Origin: Thermohalobaculum xanthum
GTDB taxonomy: Bacteria > Pseudomonadota > Alphaproteobacteria > Rhodobacterales > Rhodobacteraceae
Reading direction: 5' to 3'
Assembly: GCF_016623495.1 (NCBI RefSeq)
Contig: NZ_JAEHHL010000001.1
Coordinates: 558,001 to 622,000 of the forward strand
Length of the DNA: 64,000 bases
Positions 6,799 through 16,896 of the stretch are shown piece after piece. A model generated the notes under the pieces. That model had not been told where the DNA came from and did no database searches. It was given only the letters and a program-made list of their open reading frames with translations. The position numbers were made by a program, and so were the translations under genes. Position 1 is the first letter of the stretch. Each line of letters starts with the position of its first letter.

Positions 6799-9450
6799 AT
6801 GGAACTGTTCTTCCTCCTCATCCTGATCCTCGTGATGGTGATCGCCCTCGGATCCGGCTACCCGGTGGCCTTCGCGCTGCCCGGCTCGGCGATCATCACC
6901 ATCGGCCTGGCGGCCGGTGCGGGTTACCTGTTCGCCGGCAGTCCGGACGCCTATTTCCACAGCGGCGGGCCGACGCAATGGCTCAGTGCCGGCGTCACCA
7001 ACCTGCGCGGCGTCTATTGGGAGCCCGAACGCGACACGCTGATCGCGATTCCGCTGTTCATCTTCATGGGCATCATGCTCCAGCGCTCGAAGATCGCCGA
7101 GGACCTTCTGGTCACCATGGCGCAGCTCTTCGGGCCGGTTCCCGGCGGCCTCGGGATCTCGGTGGTGTTCGTGGGTGGCCTGCTGGCCGCGACCACCGGC
7201 ATCGTCGGCGCCACCGTCGTCGCCATGGGCCTGATCTCGCTGCCGGCGATGATGCGCCACAACTACTCGCAGCCGCTGGCGACCGGCGCGATCGCGGCGT
7301 CGGGCACGCTGGGGCAGATCATCCCGCCCTCGATCGTGCTGATCATCCTGGCCGACCAGCTGGCCAGCGCCGTCGACCAGGCCGACACCGCGCGCAAGGT
7401 GCTCTACAAGCAGAGCACGGGCGAGATCTCGATGCCGTCCGAATACGGCGTCGTCTCGACCAGCGCCGGCGACATGTTCCTGGGCGCGCTGGTCCCGGGC
7501 CTGATGCTCGTCGGGCTCTATATCCTCTTTATCCTCGCCTTCGCGCTGATCCGGCCGCACCTCGCGCCGGCGGTCCCGTACGAGGGCAAATATGACGGCC
7601 GCTTCCTCGGCAACGTGATCCTGACCCTGGTGCCGCCGCTCCTGCTGATCTTCCTCGTGCTGGGGTCGATCATCGGCGGCGTCGCGACGGTGAACCAGGC
7701 CGGCGCCATCGGCGCCGTGGGGGCCATGATCATGGCCGGCTACCGTCTCCACCCCGGCGGCAAGACCACCTACGTCCCCGCCCTGATCGCCATCGCCGGG
7801 GTCGTGCTGATCGCGGTGACTGCCTCGCACCACGCGATCAACATCAAGAACGTCGCCACAGCCGAGGATCGCTTCGCGCTCACCGTCGCCCTGATCGGCG
7901 TCGTGATGCTGCTGATCGCGCTGGTCTGGAGCGGCTGGCGCGCCCTCAAGATCGAGAACACCCTGCACGAGGTGATGCTCGATACGGCGAAGACCACCTC
8001 GCTCGTCTTCATCATCCTGCTCGGCGCCGCGATGCTGACCGCCGCGTTCCGCGCCTTTGGCGGCGAGGAACTGGTGAAGGACTTCCTCAACGGGCTGCCC
8101 GGCGGCTTCTGGATGAAGTTCGTCATCGTCATGGCGGTGATCTTCGTGCTCGGCTTCTTCCTCGACTTCATCGAGATCGCGGTCGTCGTCGTGCCCATCG
8201 TCTCGCCGATCCTGCTGGCCGACCCCGAGGCGAACGTCACCGCCGTCTGGCTGGGCGTGATGATCGGTCTGAACATCCAGACCTCGTTCCTGACGCCACC
8301 CTTCGGCTTCGCGCTGTTCTACCTGCGCGGCGTGGCCCCTGCGGCGATCCGGACGATCCAGATGTACAAGGGCGTCATCGCCTTCATCTCGCTACAGCTG
8401 ATCGCGTTGTTCATCGTCGGCACCTACCCGCCGCTCGTGAACTACCTGCCGACCCGCGCCTCGCTGACGGCCGAGACCGCGCCGCCACCGCTCAACCCCA
8501 AGCTCCAGTACTGCATGGAGGACTACGTCTACGAGCGCTTCCAGGCCGAAGGCGCGGCCATCCGTACCGCGATCGACGAGATGTCGGGCATCGATGTGTC
8601 GTACCTGCCCAAGAACCTCGCGCGCGATCTGAAGGAGGGGCTCGAGAGCGCCGCCGAAAGCTTCCCGCTGATGGACGAGATCAAGGCCGTCGAGAAGCGG
8701 CTCGAGGACGGCGCGGTCGAGTACCGGCCGCTTCACCGCACGGTGCGGGCGATCGAGCGCGATGCCCTCAACATCGAGGAGCGGCTCGAGGTGCTCAAGA
8801 CGCGCGTCGAGCGGGCGCGCGAGGAGAGCCCCGCCATCGAGCGCGCGAAGGAGCGCATCGAGGATCTGGAGGCCGATCGGGACGCCCTGCTCGCCAAGAT
8901 CCCGTCGGTCTGGGATGAGGCCCACAAGGCCTATAACGAGATCACCAAGGCCGACCGCAACGCCCGCAACGCCTATCGCCGCGCCGTCGATGCGGCCTAC
9001 AAGCCGGTGATCGAGTTGCGCGACGTTCTCGCTGGCACCGACGCGCTCAAGGAGCTGGAGGCCCCGCTCAGGCAGCTTGCGGCCGATTTCCCCAGCCTCG
9101 ACGGCGAAGCGGCCGAGGAGCGCTTCAAGGAAGAGGAATCGCGGGTCGGCAACGTGCCCGGCGCCGGCGAGATCCGTTCGCTGCTGGCCAAGGCGCGCCG
9201 CGAGGTGCGCGGCCGCGCACCCGACCCCGAGAAGGCGGCCGAGTACATCCAGGACGCGCTGGCCGAGTTCGAGGCCGATCTCGCCTGGCGCACCCGGGCG
9301 GTCAGCGAGCTCGCCCCCGCGCTCGAGCGTTACGACGAGGCCATCAAGAACACGATCGGCCTGCGCAACCAGCCGCGCCTGCCGCACGAGCAGGCGCTCT
9401 ACGTCGCGGCCTGCAGCGCCGTGCACCGTGACATCTCGCTGAGCTTCTGA
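6799..9450 (+). CDS. TRAP transporter large permease (DctM) with long C-terminal charged extension
   Basis: An 883-residue protein. Residues ~1-545 are a many-helix DctM domain with typical features (GYPVAFALPGSA near the N-terminus, LGFFLDFIEIAVVVVPIV in the second half). After the last membrane helix, ending near YPPLVNYLPT, comes a ~335-residue soluble, Glu/Arg/Ala-rich region predicted by eye to be mostly coiled coil (for example IEERLEVLKTRVERAREE). DctM proteins often end at 430-600 residues, so this is a large addition. Its start lies 22 bp after dctQ. A perfect-stem hairpin follows the stop. The transporter would be Na+ driven, as in the family. Confidence 0.9.
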   Translation: MELFFLLILILVMVIALGSGYPVAFALPGSAIITIGLAAGAGYLFAGSPDAYFHSGGPTQWLSAGVTNLRGVYWEPERDTLIAIPLFIFMGIMLQRSKIAEDLLVTMAQLFGPVPGGLGISVVFVGGLLAATTGIVGATVVAMGLISLPAMMRHNYSQPLATGAIAASGTLGQIIPPSIVLIILADQLASAVDQADTARKVLYKQSTGEISMPSEYGVVSTSAGDMFLGALVPGLMLVGLYILFILAFALIRPHLAPAVPYEGKYDGRFLGNVILTLVPPLLLIFLVLGSIIGGVATVNQAGAIGAVGAMIMAGYRLHPGGKTTYVPALIAIAGVVLIAVTASHHAINIKNVATAEDRFALTVALIGVVMLLIALVWSGWRALKIENTLHEVMLDTAKTTSLVFIILLGAAMLTAAFRAFGGEELVKDFLNGLPGGFWMKFVIVMAVIFVLGFFLDFIEIAVVVVPIVSPILLADPEANVTAVWLGVMIGLNIQTSFLTPPFGFALFYLRGVAPAAIRTIQMYKGVIAFISLQLIALFIVGTYPPLVNYLPTRASLTAETAPPPLNPKLQYCMEDYVYERFQAEGAAIRTAIDEMSGIDVSYLPKNLARDLKEGLESAAESFPLMDEIKAVEKRLEDGAVEYRPLHRTVRAIERDALNIEERLEVLKTRVERAREESPAIERAKERIEDLEADRDALLAKIPSVWDEAHKAYNEITKADRNARNAYRRAVDAAYKPVIELRDVLAGTDALKELEAPLRQLAADFPSLDGEAAEERFKEEESRVGNVPGAGEIRSLLAKARREVRGRAPDPEKAAEYIQDALAEFEADLAWRTRAVSELAPALERYDEAIKNTIGLRNQPRLPHEQALYVAACSAVHRDISLSF

Positions 9451-9458
9451 GCAACCGG

Positions 9459-9478
9459 CGCGGCCCCTCGGGGCCGCG
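9459..9478 (+). terminator. Hairpin after the TRAP operon
   Basis: CGCGGCCCC (9459-9467) and GGGGCCGCG (9470-9478) are perfectly complementary, giving an 8-bp stem with a CTCG tetraloop. It starts 9 bases after the large-permease stop. No T-run follows. The rest of the gap to 9662 shows no gene I can support. Confidence 0.6.
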
Positions 9479-9662
9479 TCGCGTCCCAGTGTGGGCGCAC
9501 ACCGCGCGGCCATGCGTGACGTCGAATTTCCGGCGTCACGGAAGGCGTTGCAGCGGTATCTGAAAGCAATCCCAGAACCGGCTGGCGTGGGGACACACGC
9601 GCGGCGCCCCGTGCACGTCAAGCGCGGCCCGGAGCCAGATCAGTCAACATTGCGCGGGATTT

Positions 9663-9738
<76 letters not shown>

Positions 9739-9875
9739 GACGCGCACGGAAGTAATTGCGGCGCGCGCGGGTGTCAATGGGGAAAACACCTTGAAACGGT
9801 TCGGGTTGCACGGGCGCTGCGGGCGGGATACCTCTGGCCCCAGACAATGTCCCGTCACCGGTGCCGGAGGGCTTC

Positions 9876-10169
9876 ATGGCCTCGTTCCTTGCGATCTTCA
9901 ACCTCGCCGTCGACCTGGTCTTCTGGGTGATCATCATCCAGGCGATCATGAGCTGGCTGATCGCTTTCAACGTGCTCAACACGCGCCAGCAATTCGTCTG
10001 GCAGGTCTGGAATGCGCTCAACCGGCTGACCGAGCCGCTCTACCGCCCGGTGCGCCGCTTCATGCCCGACATGGGCGGCATCGACCTCGCGCCGCTGCTG
10101 GTGCTGTTCGCGCTGTTCGCGCTCCAGGTGCTGGTAAACAACAATCTCGCGCCCCTCGCCTACGGCTGA
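9876..10169 (+). CDS. yggT: YggT family membrane protein
   Basis: A 97-residue protein with two hydrophobic helices around a conserved cytoplasmic segment (NALNRLTEPLYRPVRRFMPD), the YggT hallmark. The family is implicated in osmotic-shock tolerance and division-related membrane functions; mechanism unsettled. The ATG at 9876 has GGAGG five bases upstream and is preferred over GTG 9861. It is followed after 7 bp by the YggU gene, a pairing seen in many proteobacteria. Confidence 0.9.
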   Translation: MASFLAIFNLAVDLVFWVIIIQAIMSWLIAFNVLNTRQQFVWQVWNALNRLTEPLYRPVRRFMPDMGGIDLAPLLVLFALFALQVLVNNNLAPLAYG

Positions 10170-10176
10170 GCCGCAG

Positions 10177-10497
10177 ATGCCCGAGGGGCTCCCGTGGGTG
10201 ACGGTCGCGGGCGGCCTGAGGGTCAGGCTGCGGGTCACGCCGAAAGCGCGCCGTGCGCGCATCGAGGGGCTTGCCCGCGACGCCGAGGGCCATGCGCTGC
10301 TGGTCGTGAAGGTGACCGCCCCGCCGGCTGATGGCGCGGCCAACGCGGCCGTGATCGCGATGGTCGCGAAATCCCTGGGCGTGCCGAAATCCGCCGTGAC
10401 GATCGAGGCGGGCGCTACCTCGCGGCTCAAGACGCTGGGGATCGACGGGCCGCCCGAGGATCTTGCCGCCCGGCTCGAGGCGCTGCTGGCGGGCTGA
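10177..10497 (+). CDS. yggU: DUF167 (YggU) family protein
   Basis: A 106-residue protein with the DUF167 core: LRVTPKARRARIEG near residues 18-31, then KVTAPPADGAANAAVI and LGVPKSAVTIEAGATSRLK. Family structures show a small alpha/beta fold; biochemical role is unknown. Co-transcribed with yggT. It converges with the VOC protein gene over 27 bp. Confidence 0.9.
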   Translation: MPEGLPWVTVAGGLRVRLRVTPKARRARIEGLARDAEGHALLVVKVTAPPADGAANAAVIAMVAKSLGVPKSAVTIEAGATSRLKTLGIDGPPEDLAARLEALLAG

Positions 10498-10524
10498 ACG
10501 CCGCGACCGGCGGCCGGACGCCGA

Positions 10525-11172
10525 TCAGTCGAGCGTCACCTCGCCGCCCGGCGTCCCGATCACCGCCGAAAGCCCCGAGGCGCCGGGATCGATCGTCACG
10601 CAGCCCCGCACGCCCAGAACCTCGAGCGCGGCCGCAAGCTCCGGCCGGTCTGGCAGCGTCAGGCGCCGCAGGGCAAGCCCACAGGGCGGCAGCCGGTCGG
10701 GCGGCGGAGCGACGCCCTCGGGCCACTCGATCAGCGATGGCATCGCGCCGCTCAATGGCGGGTGACCGTCGCGCGCGACCGTCAGGTGCCAGAACAGCTC
10801 GCCCCGATGATGGCGCTCGACAGGCCCCGGATCGACCGGGGATGCGGCCGCCGCCTCGGCCAGCGGCTGGCTCGGCCGCGCCACCCAGGTCAGTAGGCGC
10901 GGGCGTTGCGCGATCCGCGCCTGTACGCCCGGGTCGTCCAGCCCGAACCAGCGCGGGCGTCCGGGATGCGGCGCCCCGGGATCGACGGCGATTACCTCGA
11001 GATAGGCGCCGCCAAGGTTCCAAAGCAGGTTGACCGTGCCCATGGTCGGATGGGCGCCCGATCCCCCGGGCGCGACACCCAGCACCGCGTCGGCCCATCG
11101 CCTCCCGGCCTCGAGCGAGGCGGCGCCCACCACCAGATGGTCGATCACGCCCCGCGCGGTATCGTCAGCCAC
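10525..11172 (-). CDS. VOC superfamily (glyoxalase-like domain) protein
   Basis: A 215-residue protein starting GVIDHLVVGAASLEAG, the typical first beta-alpha unit of a glyoxalase-like (PF13468-type) domain, followed by GTVNLLWNLGGAYLEVI. Metal-dependent reactions on small molecules are usual in the superfamily; substrate unknown. The GTG start at 11172 overlaps the DUF4261 stop by 8 bases, indicating translational coupling. The same frame is open further upstream, but that part lies inside the DUF4261 gene. Confidence 0.8.
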   Translation of the reverse strand: MADDTARGVIDHLVVGAASLEAGRRWADAVLGVAPGGSGAHPTMGTVNLLWNLGGAYLEVIAVDPGAPHPGRPRWFGLDDPGVQARIAQRPRLLTWVARPSQPLAEAAAASPVDPGPVERHHRGELFWHLTVARDGHPPLSGAMPSLIEWPEGVAPPPDRLPPCGLALRRLTLPDRPELAAALEVLGVRGCVTIDPGASGLSAVIGTPGGEVTLD

Positions 11173-12055
11173 GGCCGAAGATCCGCTTGAGCAGCCCCGC
11201 GCCCTCGGCGGCCGGCGCATCCTTGCCCGTCTTGCGCGCCAGCGTGCGAAGATCGACCGCCGCCTCGGGCGCGACCAGCACCACGGCGGGCATGCCCGGC
11301 CGCAGGAACCCCTGGTCCGCCAGCCGCACGCCAAGTGGCGAGGCAAAGCTCTTGAGCGCGATCTCTCCGTAATCGGCCGGTTCCCATTCCCCGGCCAGGA
11401 GCCGGCGGGCGGCTTCGCGCATGCAGGCGATCGCCTCACCCGGGACCGCGGGCGTCGGCGCAAGCTCGAGCTCGCGCCCGATGAATTTTCGCAGGCCGAA
11501 CGAGACGATGCCCGTCATCTCGGCACCGCCAAGCTGCGGCGGGTTCGACTGCGCGAAGGCGCACCACAGATTGACCGGAGCCTGGCCGCGCAGCACGGAC
11601 GCCGCCGCGTCCTCGAACGCCTTGGGCGTCTGGCAGACCCAGCTGTCGGGCCAGATGACCGCCAGCGCGTTGGCCCTGTGAGCCACCACGCCGGTCATCA
11701 GCGTGACCAGTGCAGCATGCGCCAGGTTGATGTCGAGGCCGTCTCCATCGAAACTGGTCGAGACCACCGCATAGGCCGCCTGGCCTTCGGTCAGCCTGTC
11801 GACCTCGGCCGCGTCGTGCCCCAGCGTGCGCATCGGCGGGTGCAGCTGTTCCTGCGGATAGGGCGCAGACACCGCCGAGATCTCGACCTGCGCGCCCTCG
11901 ACCACGATGGCCGCCTGGTGGTCGTTGCCGCGGTTGCGCATCAGCCGCGGCTTGCCGATCTGCGGGTAGCGCCATTCGAAATCCGAGGCGACCCCCTCGA
12001 AATCCGCGCGCCAAGCACGCTTCATCAGCACATAGGCTTCAACCCGAATCGACAT
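11165..12055 (-). CDS. DUF4261 domain-containing protein
   Basis: A 296-residue soluble protein that resembles the DUF4261 family (conserved stretches around VISTSFDGDGLDINLAHAAL-like residues and AVIWPDSWVCQTPKAFEDA). No enzyme motif can be named and the family function is unknown. The start is either ATG 12055 or the adjacent GTG 12058, both behind a GGGGAGGA site; I use the ATG. It lies 83 bp after argG on the same strand and overlaps the VOC gene. Confidence 0.72.
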   Translation of the reverse strand: MSIRVEAYVLMKRAWRADFEGVASDFEWRYPQIGKPRLMRNRGNDHQAAIVVEGAQVEISAVSAPYPQEQLHPPMRTLGHDAAEVDRLTEGQAAYAVVSTSFDGDGLDINLAHAALVTLMTGVVAHRANALAVIWPDSWVCQTPKAFEDAAASVLRGQAPVNLWCAFAQSNPPQLGGAEMTGIVSFGLRKFIGRELELAPTPAVPGEAIACMREAARRLLAGEWEPADYGEIALKSFASPLGVRLADQGFLRPGMPAVVLVAPEAAVDLRTLARKTGKDAPAAEGAGLLKRIFGRG

Positions 12056-12138
12056 CACTCCTCCCCTTCAGGAACGAGCCTAATGCCTCAGGAAGCCTAG
12101 GGAAAAGCCTGAACGCGCGGCGGCGCCGCGCGCGCCGA

Positions 12139-13359
<1,221 letters not shown>

Positions 13360-13490
13360 CGGCAAGTCTCCTGACTGCGGCGCGCACCATGCGGGGCGCG
13401 AATGGCGGCTGAACTGGCCGGGTTTCTAGGGATTTGCGCGTCTTGCGGCAAGGGGCGCTACCAGTGGCGCAATGCCGCCTCCCGCCGCGG

Positions 13491-14216
13491 TCACGCGCCG
13501 AGGCCGATCCCGTGGCGCCGCGCGGCGGCAAGGATCGCCGCGCCGTCCTCGGCGGGCGCGACGGCGAAGCGCCGCGCGGTCGCCGTCTGGCCGGTCCGGG
13601 TCAGCGTCGCCATGATCTCGGGCGCAAGCGCCGCGCTGCCGGGTTCCAGCCGCACGACGAGGATCAACTCGTCCTCGTCGCCCGCCTCTGCCAGACCCGC
13701 GAGCCATGCCTCGCCGACCGCGGCCCCAAGATCGGCGACGCGCCGCGCAAGTGCGTCCAGCAACTCGGGCTCGGGCGATGCGGGCGGGCCCAGGCGCCCG
13801 CGGGCGACGGCCTCCTCGCTGGGCCCCGCCACCAGATGGCGCGCGATCCAGTCGAGCGCATCGGGCTCCAGCACCGTCTGGCAGCCCCCCTCGATCCCGG
13901 GATTGAGCGCGAGCGCGATTCCCTGCGAAGCCATGAGCGCGGCAAGATCGGCCCCGGTCAGCACCGCATGCTCGGTCGGCCGCCCGATCACCGCGGCGAA
14001 CCGATCCTCGCTGTCGAAGGCGATCGCCGCCCGCCCCTCGGCCAGCGGCAGCAGCGTCGGGCGCACCCGGTCGCCCTCGGCCCCGTCCAGTGCCAGGTGC
14101 AGCCGAGCGGTGGCGAATCCCTCGTAGAAGTCGAGCCATGGGCGGTCGCCCTCGCGGTCGGCCTCGATCGCCTGCCAGAGCATGTCGAGCCGTGTCGCCG
14201 CCATGGCCTGCCTCAT
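13491..14216 (-). CDS. SseB family protein
   Basis: A 241-residue protein similar to the SseB N-terminal domain family: RPWLDFYEGFATARLHLAL near the start, GRAAIAFDSEDRFAAVIGRP, then ALMASQGIALALNPGI. Family proteins are cytosolic and poorly characterised (SseB of E. coli was named for serine sensitivity). ATG 14216 follows GAGGGG and lies 7 bp after the hydrolase stop; ATG 14204 is the alternative. Likely last gene of a three-gene leftward operon. Confidence 0.75.
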   Translation of the reverse strand: MRQAMAATRLDMLWQAIEADREGDRPWLDFYEGFATARLHLALDGAEGDRVRPTLLPLAEGRAAIAFDSEDRFAAVIGRPTEHAVLTGADLAALMASQGIALALNPGIEGGCQTVLEPDALDWIARHLVAGPSEEAVARGRLGPPASPEPELLDALARRVADLGAAVGEAWLAGLAEAGDEDELILVVRLEPGSAALAPEIMATLTRTGQTATARRFAVAPAEDGAAILAAARRHGIGLGA

Positions 14217-14223
14217 CTGCCCC

Positions 14224-15243
14224 TCAGCCGGCGTCGGTCGCGCCGCAAGCCGGGCCCGCATAGCGCGGCTCGGGCGCCTGATCCAGCGCATAGTTGGCGA
14301 CGTCGCGCCACACCCTGGCTGCCTCGAGGTCGCGGAACAGCAGATGCCAGCCATCCGGATAGACCCGGGTCTCGCGCGGCCCGGACACCCGCTTGAACAC
14401 TCGGCGCACCGCGCCCTCCGGCACGATCTGGTCGCGCTCGCCCAGCAGAAGCAGCGCGGGCATCCGGACCTCCTCGGCCGATGCCGCGGCCATGTCGGTG
14501 ATCCGGACCAGCCCCATCATCTCGCGGGCGCTGGGCGGCCGGAGGTAATAGGGATCGCGCGCCATGCGGCGCAGCATCTCGATATTGTCCGAGGCCTGGA
14601 TGCGCACCAGCCCCTCGCCGCTGAAGCGCCGCTCGGGCACCGTGGTGGCCGCCAACCAAGCGGCGAGGCGGTGGGCGGGATTGAGCTCGGAGCCCCCCCA
14701 GATCGCGGGCGCGGCCAGCACCAGCGCATCGGCGTCTAGGCCCTGCCCCGCCGCCGCCATCGCGACACCTCCGCCCATGGAATGGCCGACCACCACCAGC
14801 GGCAGGCAGGGATGGCGGGCGCGAACCCAGGCGGCCGCCGCTTGAAGATCATCGACCAGCGCCGGCGCGCCCGGCCAGCGCCCATGCGTGCTGCCGCGCC
14901 CGAAGCCCCGCTGGTCGTAGGCATAGGTGGTGATCCCGGCCTCGGCCCAGCTTTCGGCCGCGCCCTCGAAGGTCAGCGGCCCGTAATCGCCGAAGCCGTG
15001 CAGCGCAAGGATCACAGCCCGCGGCTCGTCGGCCTGCCACAGGCTGAGCGGCAGTCCGGTGCCGTCCGCGCCCGGCACGGTGGGGCCCGCATAGCCGGCG
15101 CGTGAGACCAGCTCCTGCGTTCCCAGCGATGCAACCCGTGCACCGCTGTCGGCGGTGTCCACAGGGGCGTCGAGTGGGCCGCCCGCGCTGCAACCGACCA
15201 GCAGGCATGCTGCCATCAGCGCCCCTATCCCGCGCCCGGTCAT
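14224..15243 (-). CDS. Alpha/beta hydrolase, predicted lipoprotein (lysophospholipase-like)
   Basis: A 339-residue protein with a lipoprotein signal: hydrophobic helix ending LLVGC, lipid-accepting Cys18. The hydrolase fold shows the oxyanion region LALHGFGDYG, YDQRGFGRGSTHGRWPG, nucleophile elbow VVVGHSMGGG, an acid in LLLGERDQIVP and the final His in PDGWHLLF. Resembles serine aminopeptidase/monoacylglycerol lipase-type enzymes acting at the membrane. ATG 15243 overlaps the stop of the glycosylase gene in an ATGA arrangement. Confidence 0.87.
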   Translation of the reverse strand: MTGRGIGALMAACLLVGCSAGGPLDAPVDTADSGARVASLGTQELVSRAGYAGPTVPGADGTGLPLSLWQADEPRAVILALHGFGDYGPLTFEGAAESWAEAGITTYAYDQRGFGRGSTHGRWPGAPALVDDLQAAAAWVRARHPCLPLVVVGHSMGGGVAMAAAGQGLDADALVLAAPAIWGGSELNPAHRLAAWLAATTVPERRFSGEGLVRIQASDNIEMLRRMARDPYYLRPPSAREMMGLVRITDMAAASAEEVRMPALLLLGERDQIVPEGAVRRVFKRVSGPRETRVYPDGWHLLFRDLEAARVWRDVANYALDQAPEPRYAGPACGATDAG

Positions 15244-15839
15244 GCCGCGAGCCTCGCGACCGACGCGCGCAGCCACGGCACGACCTCGGCCTCGAACCAC
15301 GGATTGCGCTTGAGCCAGCCCGTGTTGCGCCAGCTTGGATGCGGCAGCGGCAGGACACCGGGCAAGCCCGCGCGCCAGTCTGCCACGGTCTGCGTGACGC
15401 CGCGCCGCGGCCCCGGCAGGTGCCAGCCCTGCGCGTACTGGCCGATCACAAGTGTCAGCTCGATCCGCGGCAGCCCCGCCAGCACCTCGGCGCGCCAGGT
15501 CCGGGCACAGCGGCGCGGCGGCGGCAGATCGGCGCCGCGCGCGTCGTAACCCGGAAAGCAGAACGCCATCGGCACGATGGCGATTCGACTGGCGTCGTAA
15601 AACGTCTCGCGGTCGATCCCCATCCAGTCCCGGAGCCGGTCGCCCGAGGGGTCGTTGAACGGAAGGCCGGTGTTGTGAACCCGCATCCCCGGCGCCTGCC
15701 CCGCGATCAGGATCCGGGCCGAGGCTTCGGCGCGCAGAACCGGGCGCGGCTCATGTGCCGTCGCCGTCGCGGAAAATTCTTCCGCGCACAGTCTGCATCC
15801 GGCGATTCGCCGGGCGAGGCTCGTCTCTCCCGCATCCAT
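15240..15839 (-). CDS. Uracil-DNA glycosylase family protein (Fe-S type)
   Basis: A 199-residue protein of the UDG superfamily. Motif 1 is GQAPGMRVHNTGLPFNDPSG and motif 2 is LPHPSWRN. Four cysteines in the family 4/5 arrangement are visible: CRLC at 15-18, and a pair flanking a 16-residue spacer (FC-FPGYDARG...-RRCARTW), consistent with a 4Fe-4S cluster. Expected to remove uracil or similar bases from DNA; exact specificity is open because motif 1 differs from typical GEAPG. ATG 15839 chosen; GTG 15848 possible. Confidence 0.82.
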   Translation of the reverse strand: MDAGETSLARRIAGCRLCAEEFSATATAHEPRPVLRAEASARILIAGQAPGMRVHNTGLPFNDPSGDRLRDWMGIDRETFYDASRIAIVPMAFCFPGYDARGADLPPPRRCARTWRAEVLAGLPRIELTLVIGQYAQGWHLPGPRRGVTQTVADWRAGLPGVLPLPHPSWRNTGWLKRNPWFEAEVVPWLRASVARLAA

Positions 15840-15903
15840 CGGCGGCACTCTAGCTGCGCGGCGAGCCGCTGGCGAGCAACCCGCCCGACCGCGCCTCTTC
15901 CAG

Positions 15904-15971
15904 TTGACAATCCGTGGTATACCAGATTTGTATTCTCACCCCGGGACGAAACAATCTTTCTTGCGCGCAAG
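15904..15971. promoter_or_regulatory. Candidate promoter/operators upstream of the Mrp operon
   Basis: TTGACA lies at 15904-15909. A perfect palindrome TGGTATACCA follows at 15915-15924; its shape fits GntR-family operators. A second palindrome, CTTGCGCGCAAG, sits at 15960-15971. No good -10 box follows TTGACA at standard spacing (TTGTAT at 18 bases is weak). The region serves the rightward Mrp operon and possibly the leftward glycosylase gene. Assignment is by inspection only. Confidence 0.35.
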
Positions 15972-16099
15972 TTTGCCGGCACGCTCGCGGAAAAGACGAT
16001 AACATGCTCCGGGCACTTGACGGACCACGCCGTGACCGGCCAGACAACCGGCACGACTGGCAGGGGGGAGACGACACGCATGACCCGGGGGAGCCGCAA

Positions 16100-16606
16100 A
16101 TGCGCCTGATCCTCATCACGCTGACGCTCTTCGGCTACTGGCTGTTGCTGTCCGGGCACTACGAGACATGGCTCGTCGTCTCGGGCGGGGTACTCGCCGT
16201 GGCGGTGGTGCTGTTCTCGCTGTTCAAGGGCATCACCGACGTCGAATCCTTCCCGATGGAGCGCCTGCCCCGGGCCGCGCTCTACTGGCCGTGGCTAGGC
16301 TGGCAGATGGCCCTCTCTGCCATCAACGTCTCGCGCATCATCCTGGATCCCAAGCTGCCGATCTCGCCGACCATGGTGAAGGTCCGCTCGAACGCCGACA
16401 GCGCGGTGGGCATCGCGACCTACGCCAACTCTATCACGCTCACGCCCGGAACCATCTCGGTGGAAGTGTCCGAGCGGGGCCGGACGATCTGGGTCCACGC
16501 GATCACCCGCGAGGGCGCCGAGGGCTTCGCCGACGACCCGATGAACCGCTGGGTCGGCTGGTTCGATCATGGCGACCAGGAGCCGGCGGCAGAGGAGAAG
16601 GCATGA
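16100..16606 (+). CDS. mrpE: Na+/H+ antiporter subunit E (MrpE/MnhE; MbhA-like)
   Basis: A 168-residue membrane protein with two N-terminal helices (MRLILITLTLFGYWLLLSG and WLVVSGGVLAVAVVLFSLF) and the MrpE signature in the soluble part (NSITLTPGTISVEV). It opens a ten-gene antiporter operon. MrpE is needed for assembly of the complex. GGGGGAG upstream supports ATG 16100. Its stop overlaps mrpF. Confidence 0.92.
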   Translation: MRLILITLTLFGYWLLLSGHYETWLVVSGGVLAVAVVLFSLFKGITDVESFPMERLPRAALYWPWLGWQMALSAINVSRIILDPKLPISPTMVKVRSNADSAVGIATYANSITLTPGTISVEVSERGRTIWVHAITREGAEGFADDPMNRWVGWFDHGDQEPAAEEKA

Positions 16607-16896
16607 TGTTTTCCGTTGCCATCCTGGGCGTGCTTGTCGCGCTCACGCTCGCGGTGGTGCGCGCGCTCAAGGGCCCCACGGCCTTCGACCGGCTGCTGGC
16701 CGCGAACGCCATCGGCACCTCGGCCATCATGCTGCTGGCGCTTTTCGGCTTCATGACCGGCCGCCCGGAATTTCTCGATATCGGCATCACTTACGCGCTG
16801 CTCAACATGATCGGCACCCTCGCCGTGCTCAAGTTCTTCCGCTACGGCGCGCTCGGGCACGCCCAGGACCCGGCGAAGGAGCGCGAACCGGAATGA
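16603..16896 (+). CDS. mrpF: Na+/H+ antiporter subunit F (MrpF; MbhB-like)
   Basis: A 97-residue protein with three helices and the MrpF pattern RALKGPTAFDRLLAANAIGT followed by a DIGITYALLNMIGTLAVLKF helix. ATGA overlap with mrpE and again with mrpG shows tight coupling. Part of the membrane arm of the antiporter. Confidence 0.92.
   Translation: MMFSVAILGVLVALTLAVVRALKGPTAFDRLLAANAIGTSAIMLLALFGFMTGRPEFLDIGITYALLNMIGTLAVLKFFRYGALGHAQDPAKEREPE

Noticed and set aside
9451-9662. Possible small gene or integration site beside tRNA-Ala
   Set aside because: No integrase, no direct repeat of the tRNA 3' end and no credible start; the nearby frame crosses the tRNA itself.
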